In this document: positions 28,619-42,200 of the stretch, piece after piece | Numbering within the stretch: position 1 is the stretch's first letter | Layout of the letters: the number at the start of each line of letters is the position of its first letter | Source: Paraspadella gotoi | Taxonomy: Eukaryota > Chaetognatha | Assembly (NCBI GenBank): GCA_051294375.1 | Contig: CM119268.1 | Span: forward strand, 14,023,037-14,087,036 | Length of the DNA stretch: 64,000 nt | Direction of reading: 5' to 3' | Position numbers and translations under genes: made by a program | The notes under the pieces: model-generated | Seen by the model: the letters and a program-made list of their open reading frames with translations, nothing else | The model's database searches: none | What the model was told of the DNA's origin: nothing

Positions 28619-30244
28619 TTTTGGGCGTTAAGCTCAGCAGAGGCTTAAAGTTCACGAAACTACGGGAAACAAAGAAAGAATAAAAACGAGTATTTTTGTT
28701 TTTTAATCAACGTCTTTCAACTGAGTAAAGCACAATTATTGACAATAATAATGATTCGCATGAATGGGCGGAAGGGCGGTAACGGGGCAAAATGGAGGGA
28801 GAAATACAAAACAAACTTTCTTTGAGAGTGTGTGTGTGTGTGATCCCTTAAATGGAAGGATTTAAAATGTACAGGACAATTGGGAAGAGTGAGAGATGCT
28901 CAATCTTTTATGGAAAATGCGAAAATTCCTAAAAACAGAATAAATGAATCAATCAATATATTTAATAGCTAGCTATACCATAGTTGGTCGTACTCCCATA
29001 AATCAAAAGTAAAAAAGCAACCATTCACAATGTCACTTATAAAGAGAGCCTCGAAAAAATTTCAAAATATTCAAACATACGATTAAATAAAAAATAGTAC
29101 AAATCAAAATGTACGTGGGTAGTGGCTAATGGAGTGTTATCCCGTTTTCCTATAAGAACAATTAAAGAAAATTTATAAACATTTTTAAAACCATCTACAA
29201 AAATTTCAGATGATGCCCCCCAAATTTTGTTAGAAATCAGTAAAATGCAAAAATTAATTTAAATGATTATAAAATCTGGAACATTCTAAATGAGACACTT
29301 CCCAGAAAAAAATATAAAAAAATCTTTTTTGATCATGAAAGTGAACTTCAACCAAGTTAAAAAGAACACGTAAAAGAAATTAATTTCATAATATTTTTTA
29401 CTATGAAGTATTGAAACAAATTATTTCAGCTGTTTTATAAAACTGGTGCAAACTTATTTGCAAAGTATGCTTCATGCTAAAATATAAAAAAATCAGTGTA
29501 AAAAGTTCATTGCCAGGAGGAAAAAATTGCATAACTTACTACTAAAACTACAATAAAGCATGCTATGCTGAATAAACTGCGTGTATTAAAAAAATGGCCT
29601 TTATAAAACAAACAAAAGATGGGACTTAACCATTACATTACAAAGTATTTTGAAATGGTGCTATTTGCGAATTTTCCCATACGTTTGATTGTAAATAAGG
29701 CCAATGAAATTCGTACTTATATACACAAGTTAAGAAACAGTTTATCCTTTTCTTTTGTTACTGAGAAAACTTTAAAACAAAATTTATAAGTTTTAAATAT
29801 CGAAACTTCATAATACATAATTTCACATTATTCTACGTATAATTTTGTTTCAAAATCAAAGGGAGGGTCCTTTACATTATAGCAATAATTGAAATAGCTA
29901 GCTATTAACATAGCTTATTAGATGTCGACACAAATTTCTGAGCACAAATCATAACATGTTTGAAACAAATAGTTCCTATAACACCTAAATAAAGCCATTT
30001 CTCAATATGATATAACAAAGCATGAAAACAATATGTGATATGACTAGCATACAACAAAAACTATTTAAAACATTTTATACGAGAATCAAAAATTTTTTTT
30101 TTTCATAATAAGGACTGATTTGGGTTATAGACTTATAGACAAATGAAATTTCCAGCAGTTTCTTGGTGTAACTATTATTTTTCTGTCTTATACAGGTTTA
30201 TCAGAAAAGGTACATTAAAAGCATTAAAGTAGGACTGTTTTTGT
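28619..30244. other. Intergenic interval and 3' flank of the cadherin gene
   Basis: Very AT-rich with a short (TG)n at 28827-28842. It must include the 3' untranslated region of the cadherin, read right to left. I recognise no gene or mobile element. Confidence 0.4.
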
Positions 30245-33200
30245 TCAAACTTGACTAGAAAGACCTAGTGTGGATCCATGGAGCCCTCCATTTTGATCTG
30301 AGTCATAATCACTCAAATTTACTTCAGAATCTTCTATTTCGCACAAACCAGATATATCTGAGCAAGAGGCGTTCGTTGATGTATAACCACCAATTCCAGA
30401 AACGCTCATGGCATCCAACCCAAGAGCAGGATGTCCTACTCCACTATTGACAGCTCCGCTTGCAAAAAGACCTTCCGCTGAAACATCAGGATAGTCTGGG
30501 ACTGGATCTAATGGGCGACTTGAGTCCTGAGGCTGCGGTTGCGCATATAATCTGTAGATAGATGGGTCTATTGGTGCAGTGAAAGAATTTGGAGGCATTT
30601 GAGGCGGCATAAGAGTCGCTGCAGAAGAAACTGGTACATATGGCTCCCCATATGTTGGAGTCATGTCTGGCCAGTTATTTTCCGACTCAGAAGTAGCGAG
30701 TAAACTAAAATGACCAGGAGAAGCATGTGGGATATAATCAGGTCCCTGTTGTGCCATAGACATTGAATATGCTGTTGAATTATAGCCATCAAAGCCAGAG
30801 GATGGAGGTATATGTGGTGGACGTATGCGAGCTCTCACACCATCAGAAGAGAGGCCAGTATCATTTGTATCTGTATCCCCATAGTCCAGAAAATCAGATT
30901 CATCACCCAAGTAATCAGATTCTCCTTCATTTTCACCTAAACAAGTCACTTCAGACACTGAATCAAGCTGAGCAGCAGCTGCTGCGACTGCAGCTGCAGC
31001 ACTTCCCGGAGGAAAGGCGGGTTGAAGACCTCCAGTGCCTATTAAAATGGGCCCTTGAGAACCTGTTACTGATGAAGCAGATGATGGGATTGAGGACGAT
31101 TGTACAGCTGAGTATGCCCCAGGAGGAAAATTATGAGTATATTGAATAGGCAAGGATGTTAAAGTCGTTCCATTTGATAACATGAAAGGTGGTTGGGGTG
31201 AAACGGGTAAGCCCGGATGAATGGAGGATGAAGCAATGGTAGTTAAATTCGAAGTCGATTCCGCATCTGTTGTAACTTCATCTGAACTGCGGATTGAAGA
31301 GCCAGTATCAGAAACTTTGAGATCATCAAGATGTGCGGCTAGTTGTAGGGAAGGTCCTTGCAGATGTGGATGGAGTGGTTCCATTTCAGGATGAGGCTCC
31401 CAATCTGACGTATCCCAATGGTAGTCCTCAGGTACCAAGGCACCTCCAATAGTCGTTGGGCCGCCTCCTAAACCACCAATTGTTCCAACCAAACCTAACT
31501 GTGAAAGGGATTCCTGTTGACTGCCAGTGAGCATATTGAGACCGTCAGGTTGCCCATTAATTAAAGGTTCTGTTTGCTCTTGCATCAAATCAGCCTCTTC
31601 AATTGTTTGTAAAGAGCCCCCATTTGATGTCCATCCAGAAACACTACTCTCTCCAGTAGTAGTTTGGCTACTGTCTGCAGGTAATCCAGAAGCTGCAACA
31701 AGAAGGGCCCGTGGATGTCCCCCAGCTCCAGGGGGTGCAGGGACGCTTCCATCAGTAACTAAGCGTTGAATGCCAGCATACAAGCGTTGAAATGCCGCAG
31801 CACCACCGACACCTATAACAGAACTATCTCCAGTTAAAGAGGATTCTTCTGCCCAAGAGGAAGTCTTTTGCATTGATTCAGTATCACTTCCATTGTTAGC
31901 TGGGAATGTAGAAAGGCCTCCATTTTTGGTCAAATTTTTTAAAAATTCTGGTGAATATATATGAAGATTCTCAAGATCATCTGCGGCACTCCCATAGTTA
32001 TGTACTGTATCAAAATTGTTAAGAGTGTTGACAGAATCATGAGTGGATGGAGTATATGAAGCGGGTCTGGTTGGTATAGGCGGGGGAATAGGATCTCGTG
32101 GTCGAGAAGATTTAAATCCAGCTCCCAGCAAGATTGAAGGATCATTTTCACTTCCAGTCAACATTTCTGGTGGTATACCAGCGGGCGAACAAACGCCTTC
32201 TCTTCCATCATTTTGCTCGTTTATATGTTCATTTACAGCGTTTTCAGCAAATGCAGCTGCCTTTGCACCATCATTAGTTAGAAATCCTGATCCACAACGA
32301 ATAGGTGAACTACCTGGATCAGGAGCTGCAGGATTATAAAGTGATGCACTGCCATCTAAACTCGATAATTTTGCATTAGAGCTGCGTTTAAAGTCTTCCT
32401 TTGAGACAAAAATATCTCCCAAACCATTGGCACCTCCTCTTAAGCCCCCATCGGAGATAGCAACACCTGCCACCTGACTTCCTCTGTGTCCAGAATCATG
32501 CATTCTTCTCCTTCGTCTGCATCTCCGATAAGCTACAAAGAGCAGGACGATGAGAATCAAAGATGCCAAGACACCAAGAATTCCCACTATTTCTTCTAAA
32601 TTTATGTTGATCTTGTTTGAAGTTATTGATGAAAACACAATATCTTGACAAAGAAGCCCTTTAGTGTCAGCTGAACAGTTACAGCGGAAGGAACCTTGAA
32701 GGTTATGACAAGTGGCCCCATTCTGACAGGGGCTTTGAAGGCATTCATTTATATCTCTTTCACAATAGTCACCTTCGAATCCTTTACACATACAAATGGG
32801 CCGGGAAGCCCCTTCTTGGCAAGTACCTCCATGGCGACAAGGATTGGGAGAACAATTGCCGAGTTCACATCTTTGACCATGCCACGGTGGGCGACATATG
32901 CATTGATATTCTCCCAGCCCACCAACATTGTGGCAAACACCATCATGTAAACAAGGTGATGAGGCACATGGGTCGGTGTCTATTTCACATCGGTCTCCTC
33001 GGAAACGAGAATGGCATCTACAAGAAAATCTTCCATCTCCTGCATCAATGCATGTTCCACCATTTAAACAAGGTCGACCACCACATACTCCAGGAGGAAC
33101 AAACTCATCTTTGCATTGAAAGTCAACGTTATAAAGTTGAACTCCGGTAACAATTACATTACTGCCCTCAAGTGGCAATCTTATGCCAGCCAACCGTATA

Positions 33201-36200
33201 CTGTCCATGCATCCTTTGAAACCTTTTCGAATATCGGTAGTCCCAGGATATATTTCAGGAACTTCAGCACCAAAATATATAGTAGAATCGGTTCCAAGAT
33301 TTAACTGTGCAGTTCTTCCAGGGGCAGCATCGGCATCTGCAAATTTACCATCAAGTAAAATTTTTGCAGAATTTCCATCACGTTGGACCTCCACATCATG
33401 CCATGTACCATCGTTTACATATATCTGCTCAACTCGTACTAACCCCTCTCCACTTCCACAATCAAATCTATACTGGACGAGACCATTTTTCACTTCTAAA
33501 ACAGCAAAATCAGTAGAATCTTTCCCTGCTTGATACATTATATTACCAGTTCTTTCTAGTGTTTTAAATCTAAGGCTTAATTCCATTCTTCTTTCTAAAG
33601 ATTCAGCCAGAGAATAAGATATGTATGAAGAACCTTTGAATGAGATGGGTCTTTGTTGAGGAACTGGACGAACACAATTTGGTGAAAACTTTCCAGAAGG
33701 ACAGATTGGGCGTGGATCAATAGGTGCTAAAGAAGAATCATCAACAATTTCTGTGCAAGTTGGGCCTGCACGACCGCGAGGACAAACACATTCATATCCA
33801 CCACTTAGTGTTGATCTACAAAGCTTATAGACAGGGCATGGGGATCGTGAACATTCATTAATAGCTTTGTCACATCTTGGTCCACCAAATCCCTCTTTAC
33901 AGTCACAAACAGTGGACCACTTATGCCTGACTGTAACATATGAAATTTGCTCAGTAGCAATTGTATTTACTTGGGAAGAATCTATGATCAGACGAGAACG
34001 GCACATGCCCTCATGACACATTCCTGGGTGTTGAAAGCAGTTTTCATCAAAAATTTTAACTATTTTGACCTGTAATTTAGATTCCAATGTTGAGACTGAA
34101 TGATTAAGACGTCGACGAAGTGAAGCTGCTCGCATAAAGCCTCCAGTGGGTTTGCGGACGGCGACCATTACATCTAAATTGTCGTTGCTGTCAGTATACA
34201 TAGATCGCTTTTTGATGTCACTGTCGTCTTCATTGTCCCAAATCCCATTCATTTTTTCCTCTTCATCTAAGACATAACCATCATTCCATTGATAGGGCCA
34301 TTTGTTTGGATCTTTCCATGAAAAGTTTTCTTTTTCAAAATTTTCATTTACTTCTTCATCAAATGTTGAATGAAAACTTTTTGTTTCCTGATTATGAGAA
34401 ATAGTACTGCTACTAGTTTTAAAATTGTTTTTCATATCATAAACCGTGTTATTAAATGACATAGATCGCTTTTGTCGCGATATATATGAGGGTTGAATTG
34501 ACAAAATCATTACATCTTGGGGCTGAACTTCAAGTTCTGTTCTTAATGCATTCAAAAAGTTTTGATAGTGAAATATGACAAACTCATCAGGGAGGACATT
34601 CTGAAATTGAATAACAACAGCAGAATCGCGCATTTCGCGGGTAACAAGTGTAACAGTGACGGTGACGGGTGCATATGACGTGAACCGACCATCGGACACA
34701 GAGACATTAACGGTGTACCGACCCACGTCCAAACCAGGCTCGGCCATCACTGTTCCATCCATCGATCTAATGTTAAACAGAGAATCCACATGGTTTTGAT
34801 TGATGAGCCCATAGCTGAGTCTGTCATAAAGGTCGCGGTCAGTGGCTTTGACTCGTCCGATATTGCCACCTGGAAAATCATCCAAAAAGGATGCAATCTG
34901 AACATTTAAAGGGGTGACGGCTGGAGGAAATTTTGATTCTTCTATAACTTTGACATTGACCCATGTATCAGCAAATAAAGGTGGTGTTCCATTGTCAAAG
35001 GCACGAATTCGGAGAGTATAATTCGATTTTAATTTCCGATTAAATGAAGCACGAGTTGAGAGAGTACCAGTTTTGTGATTTATCATAAATTTATTTTCTT
35101 CATCACCAGAAATAATTGCAAAATTAAATGGTTCTCCATTGGGTGGTGAGTCAACGTCAGAAACTTCAAATTCTAAAATGGAATAACCTACTGGTCGATC
35201 TTCCTGCACAACAGCAGTGTAATTAGATGATGAAAATACAGGAGGGTTATCATTTGAATCCGTTACTTCAATAGATATAATAGTTTTGGCAGATAGAGGA
35301 GGTTGCCCATTATCTTTTGCATGGATTTCTAAGATATAAGATGAGGTCTTCTCTCTGTCTAAAGAGGCTGAAAGACTAATTGTACCATCAGTTTTGGATA
35401 TCTTAAATGTATCTATCCCCATTGAACGATCTCTCAAACCACCAGATCCTAAAGCTTTTAATTCATACGATACTGTGCCATACTTTGGACTATCTCCATC
35501 TGTTGCAACAATTTGAATTACTTTCTCTCCAAGTTGAGCATTTTCTCGTACAACTGCTGCATATTCTTTCTGATTAAAAGTTGGGACATTGTCATTTTCA
35601 TCTGTAACATTAATTGCAACAATTACATGAGAAGAGAGTGATGGGCTTCCTCCATCATTTGCTTGTACTTTTAAGAAGTAATCATGGGCCCCCTCATAAT
35701 CAAGAGGTTGGACGATAGAAATAACTCCTGATTTAGAATCAATTCTGAATTTATCATGCTCATTTCCAGCAACAAGTGAATAAGTAATCTCTGCGTTCTG
35801 ACCAGCATCTTTGGATGTGGCTAAAACACGGAGGACAGATGTGCCTACACGAGCTAATTCGGACACTGTTTCTGAATATTGAGTTCTTTCAAATATTGGT
35901 GGATTATCATTAACATCCAATACCAAAACTATGAGATGGGCAGTAGATGACATCATTGGTGTTCCTAAATCCGCAGCTTTAACTGTCAAATTGAAACTTT
36001 GCTGTCTTTCACGGTCCAGTGGTTTAGCAAGAGATACTAATCCTGAGACATCATCTATCCTGAATTGTTTTTTTGCAGAATGTACAAATGAATACCGAAC
36101 CTTCCGATTTATTCCTACATCAGGATCTGTGGCGGAGACCCTTGTTAACAAGGTTTTTACTTGAGCATTTTCTGGAATAGTTACAGTGTACTGCGGTTGA

Positions 36201-39200
36201 TTAAATCGTGGTGGATTATCATTAATATCTGTAACTTTAATGATGACGTCAACCTGACATGCATGGCCTCCTCCATCCTCAACTTTAGCAATTAATAAAT
36301 AAGCATCCTGAGACTCTCTATCCAGTTTTCCAATAGTAGTTAAAAACCCATTATCAGGATTTAAAGAAAACTTTTCAGACCCATCTCCATATAATTTATA
36401 TTTCAAGTGACTATTTAAACCATAATCAGCATCAGAAGCTTCAACTTGTAAAACGGGTCTTCCTAAAGTAATATCTTCAGGAATAGTTTTTGAATATCGC
36501 ATACTTTTGCAAACTGGAGCATTGTCATTTTCATCCAGGACAGAAATTATGACTCTTGCAATTGCAACATGTGCACCGTCTGTTGCAGAAATTTCGAGAT
36601 CATATTCAGAAATTTTTTCTCTATCAAGGCCTTTATTAACCATAATTTCACCAGTTCGTCGTATAACAAAGTGAGAATGGATATCCCCTTTAGTAATATA
36701 ATATGATATTTCTGAATTATCTCCTGTATCAGCATCAGTTGCAAATAAAGAAACGACCACGGTATTCTTTTTTGCAGCTTCAGAAACTTGTCCTTTATAA
36801 ACCGCTTTGGTAAATATGGGAGGAGAATCATTAACATCAGTTATCCTTATCTGAACCATTGTTGTATCAGTCATACGCTCGGGAGACCCTTTATCAGAAG
36901 CTTGTACCTTCAAAAAAAATGAAGACCGATTTTCTCTATCTAAGACTTCCAAAGTGCGAATCCAACCAGTTTTCGAATCTATAGCAAATATGCTTCCACC
37001 ACCAGTTTCGCCCCCAAAGGAATCTCCAATAGCAGAAGATGTTTTTTCAGGTAAATTGTCATCTCCAGAAGACTGTGTATTAAGCGAAAAAGCATAAGAA
37101 ATCTCAGCATTGGACCCTGTGTCTCGATCAGTAGCTTTAACTTGAATAACTTGACTTCCAACTTTGGCATTTTCTGGTAAAGATATAACATAAGGATTTG
37201 CTTCAAAAATAGGTCGCATGTCATTCACATCCATAACTTGTACTATAACTTCAACATATGCAACAAGAGGTGGGGTAGATTGAGTTTCAGCTTTGATATT
37301 AAGAGTATAAACTTCGATTTCCTCTCTATCTAATGGCTCTATTAAAGAGATTTGGCCAATTTGATTTATCGAAAACTTTGCAGGCTCATTAAATTGACGA
37401 TTTTCCCCTGGAACAATACTATATTTAAGATTAGTTTCATTACTAGAAGCAACAACTGTAGTGATAATTGATCCAACTGGTTTATCTTCGGGGATAAAGT
37501 AAGGTGACGGAGTTTTTTCAAAGTTAGGTGCAGAATCATGCTTGCTCATAACAAAAACTTCCACTGGAACATCACCTTCATTAGTGGCTTTGCCAATATT
37601 TGAAGCACGAATAAAAAATTGAAAAACTTCACTTTCATACCTTCTTAGATCTCTCGCAACTCGGACAATACCTGTTGAAGAATCAACTCTAAACATCTGA
37701 AAAGGAGAAACTCGATCTTTGCCATAAAGAGAATAATTAATATTATTATATGCTTCCCCATCTGCATCAACTGCGACAACTTTGACAACATGAGAATCAA
37801 GTGGTGCATCTGGATTGATTTGGGCTTTATATTCCTTCATTTTAAACTGTGGCTTATTATCATTGTCATCAGCAATTTTAATACGTACTGAAGCAAATCC
37901 AGCTCTCCCACCACCATCAATAGCAGCAACAGGCAATTCGTAAACTGAGCGTTTTTCTCTATCTAACACAGCTAAAGAGGTAATCTCACCAGTTTCTGTA
38001 TTTATATCAAACAAATCTGCCACAACTGCAGATTTAAGTGAATAAACTATCATTCCATATTTTCCTCTATCATTATCAGTAGCTTTAACTCGACCTACAA
38101 AGGACCCAGTTGGTTGATTTTCTTTAAAATTCACATCATATACAAGTTTTTCAAATACCGGACTGTGATGATTAGAGCTTCGAATATTTACTTGTAATCT
38201 TACATAATTAGTAAAAACACCATCTGACACGGATACATTTAATATATATCTCCAGCGAGGGTCAACTGCATCTTGCAAATTAGTCACAGTAATTATTCCA
38301 GTTGTTGCATTAACCATGAAACTCTGATTTTCATTACCAGCCACAATAGCATATCTTAGGCTACCCTCTCTTTCATTTCCACTAATACTACCAAAATATG
38401 CGCTCTCATCATCAGCATCCCGGGCAGTTACCATAGTAACTAAATGACCACGCTGAGCTTCATCAGAAACCCAGCATGAATATCCTGAAGGTTTATCAAA
38501 TTGTGGAACGTGATCATTAAGGTCCTGTACATTTATGTTAACTAACGCTGAAGATGATAGTGAGGGTTTACCTTGGTCGGTTGCCATTACTATTAAACGA
38601 TGAATTTTAGCATGCTCATGATTTAACATTCTTTTAGTTCTCAATATGCCTGTCGCTGGTTCAACATGAAAATAATCTGTGGCATTAACAAATGTAGCAT
38701 CAAGCTTAGAAACAAAAATTGCTTGAGAAATATCTCTTCGTACAGATGTTTTTTCAACGTTATCTTCCATAATCACAATACTGTATTGAATCATGGAATT
38801 TACTGAATTCTTAGAATCTTTATCAAGAGCTTTTACTTTAACCACTTCAGTTCCAATAGCCACAGCTTCAGAAATAGAGACAGTATAAACATCTTTTAAA
38901 AAAACAGGTGGGTTATCATTCACATCTTCTAGTTCAATATTTACCATTGCCTCAGTAGAAGTTCCCGTTAAGGAATCAGAAGCACGAACCGTTAATTGAT
39001 AAGCTGGAATACTTTCAAAATCTAAGCTGTTAATAACAGATATAACTCCTGTGTTATAATCAACAGTGAAATCATCGGAAGCATCACCATCAACTATGGA
39101 ATAAATAAGTCTACGCGAAATATCACTTCCAGTTGTGGCAAAGAATCCTGAATTTAAATAGTTAAATCCTCTTGGATACCCTTGGGGTGGCTTCGCCTGA

Positions 39201-42200
39201 ATTGACATGACAGGAGTATAGCGCTGAATGTTTTCAGGGATTGAAACAACAGAATAAAATGGTTGATCAAAGACTGGTTGCGAATCATGTATAACTTTAA
39301 TTGGAACGTTAACACGAGTTGCCATAGTTGGATTTCCATTATCTTCAGCCTCAATAACGAGGTTAAATACTTCATTTTGATCAGAAGGATTTCGTAATGG
39401 TCGTTTAACAAGGAGATCACCAGTTTTATGCATGATACGAAATTTTCCATTTTCACCATCTACAATACGATATCTTAATTTACTATTGTTATCCAGATCA
39501 AAATCAACTGCATCAATTCTTTTTATCAAATGACCCTTACGGGCGTCAATGGGCACTACAGCAAAATAAGGAAGCCCTAAAAATACTGGAGCATTATCAT
39601 TTACATCTTTCACACGAACGTTAACTAGCACATGAGCAATACGTGGAATAGGTTGCCTATGATCACGAGCTTCCACAACAATAGTATAAGAATCCTTAAC
39701 TTCTCTATCTAATGGAATACCTGTAGTTTGAACGACGCCAGATGAGGGTACTATTCGGAAAAGAACTGAGGGATTTAAAATTGAAAATTTAAGGTGTTCA
39801 TTTAATGCACTTCCAACCACTTGAACGGCTGCTACTGTTTCAATTTCAGTAGAGTTTTCAAATACATCTGCATTATAAGATTGTTGAGAAAACTTTAATC
39901 CGGAGTTCATTGATTCAGTCACACGAATTTGAACATCAGCAAAATTAGCAAATTTAGCGTCTGAAACACGAACTCGAAGTTTGTAATAGTTTCCCATAGT
40001 AGTTGGGTCAGGATCTATGACACGTATTTCCCCAAGTTTTTCATCAAGAGAGAATTTTCCATCATCATTTCCCGATATTATTGAATACTGTAAATCCGAG
40101 CCACTGCCACTGTCTTCATCAGAGGCATTTAAATTAACAACCAAAACATCCTTATATGTGGGAAGAAGCAAGGTTACATTAAAATTTTTGGTCGGAAACA
40201 TGGGTGGAGAATCATTAACATCGGTTATATAAATTATAACCCGAGCTGCTGCCTCTGCTGTAAGTCTTGGTCTTCCTAAATCTTGAACCTGGACAACGAA
40301 TTCAAACCAAGAAATTGTCTCATGATCCATATTCCGAATGGTGCGAATTGCACCAGTCGAGGGATCAATAGAAAAATAATCTTGGGCAAAATGGTCAGAA
40401 ATTTCATACAAAAGTAGGGAATTCAAATCAGTATCTTCATCTGTAGCTTCAATGACAAGTGGATGATGACTATTATCTAACACTACAGAACCAACTGAAG
40501 AAGCCTCTGAAACATTACCACGATAGATTCTTTTTACAAACTTTGGCGCATTATCATTTACATCTGTTATGTGGATATGCACAGATGTATTAGAGGAGGT
40601 TGAAACCATGTTAGTCGCTTCTACCGTTAAATTATAAAAATTTTGCTCCTCATAGTCAATGTTACCTTTTGTCGATATCACTCCAGAATTGGGATTAATG
40701 GCGAATACATTTTTTATATTCCCATTGAGGATGCGATAGGTGACAGTTGATTGACTTTTTGCTCCAACAGTTACAACAAAACTACCCTCGAGAAGATTTT
40801 CTAATATCTCAGTAGTATACTCATCATAATCAAAAACAGGAGGAGCATTGTTGGAAACTGTCACCTCGATATGAACATTCACTGAGGAGGCAAGAGCAGG
40901 GCTTCCACCATCAGTAGCTGTTACAACAAGATTGTATCTATTGACTGACTTTCGGTCTAACATCTTAGCCACAGATATTATACCCAGAGAGCGATCTATA
41001 TGAAAGGCACCTCCAATATTACCAGCAGCAATATGATAATTAATAACAGCATTTTGACCCTTATCTCGATCAGTTGCAACGACTTGCACAACATTGGTTT
41101 CAATAGCAGCAGTTTCCAAAACGCGACCTTCAAACAAATCTGATAAAAAAACTGGTTTATGATCGTTATGATCTTGTACATTAACTAATACTCGGGCAAA
41201 ATTTCTTTTTGAGGGCGTTGCTTGATCTTTCACCATAACCGTGAGAACGTGCTGATGTATAGCTTCACGGTCTAAAGGAGCATTTATGAATAAAGTACCT
41301 GAGGAAGAATCAATTCTAAAATATTTTCGTGAAGCAGAATTCATGGCAGAATGTATGGTGTATAAAAGCCGCCTATCCTCATCCTCGTCAGTTGCGGACA
41401 AAGTCATTATGTCAGAATTAGGAGCAATAGATTCAGATATATTTACTATGTATTCTTTTTTAGAAAATCTTGGACGATGTTCATTAATGTCCAAGACAGT
41501 GATGTAGACATGAGTTGAAGCAAAGTTTAACCCATCAGTTACATTAACTGTTAAATTGTAATAGGTTCGTTTTTCCCAATCTAATTGCCCTGCCAACATA
41601 ATATTCCCATTTTCGGTCCCTATAGCAAACTTGTCGCCAATATTTCCATTTTTTCCTAGGGAGTACCACAACTTATCATTATCGTCATCGTCAGCACTAA
41701 CTATGGCTACCATAGAACCAACGGCGTCACTTTCTACAACATTGTATCGATGAGCAGTAGAAATAAAGCGTGGAGGCATTTTTCCCGGTCCGTTTTTTGG
41801 GGTTGCCTCCACAGTGATACGCAGTCTCGTCGTTGCTTTATTTTGCGGTCTTCCATTATCGACGGCCCTGATAGAAAGATCATATTCTTCGCCCTCGGAA
41901 AAATCGCGGTCAGAAGAAATCATTCCAGTTTTTGGATGTATTTTGAACCTTCCATGGCCACGACCGCTTTTGATGGAATAGTCAATGTCGGCATTTGGTC
42001 CAACGTCTTTGTCAAATGCGAAAACGCGATACAAATCTATCTCTCTTCCACTCTTGCCGCCGCTTCCGAAGCCCAAATGCCTTCGTTCCGGGATTCTAAC
42101 TCGATACAAGCGCTCGGTGAACTTGGGAGGATGGTCGTTCACATCATCAACGGCGACAACTACTCGAGCCGTGGAGGATAAAGCTGGCTCTCCGATTGAG

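Noticed and set aside
30763-31149. Plus-strand frame rich in His/Gln/Leu
   Set aside because: Antisense shadow of the cadherin cytoplasmic tail.
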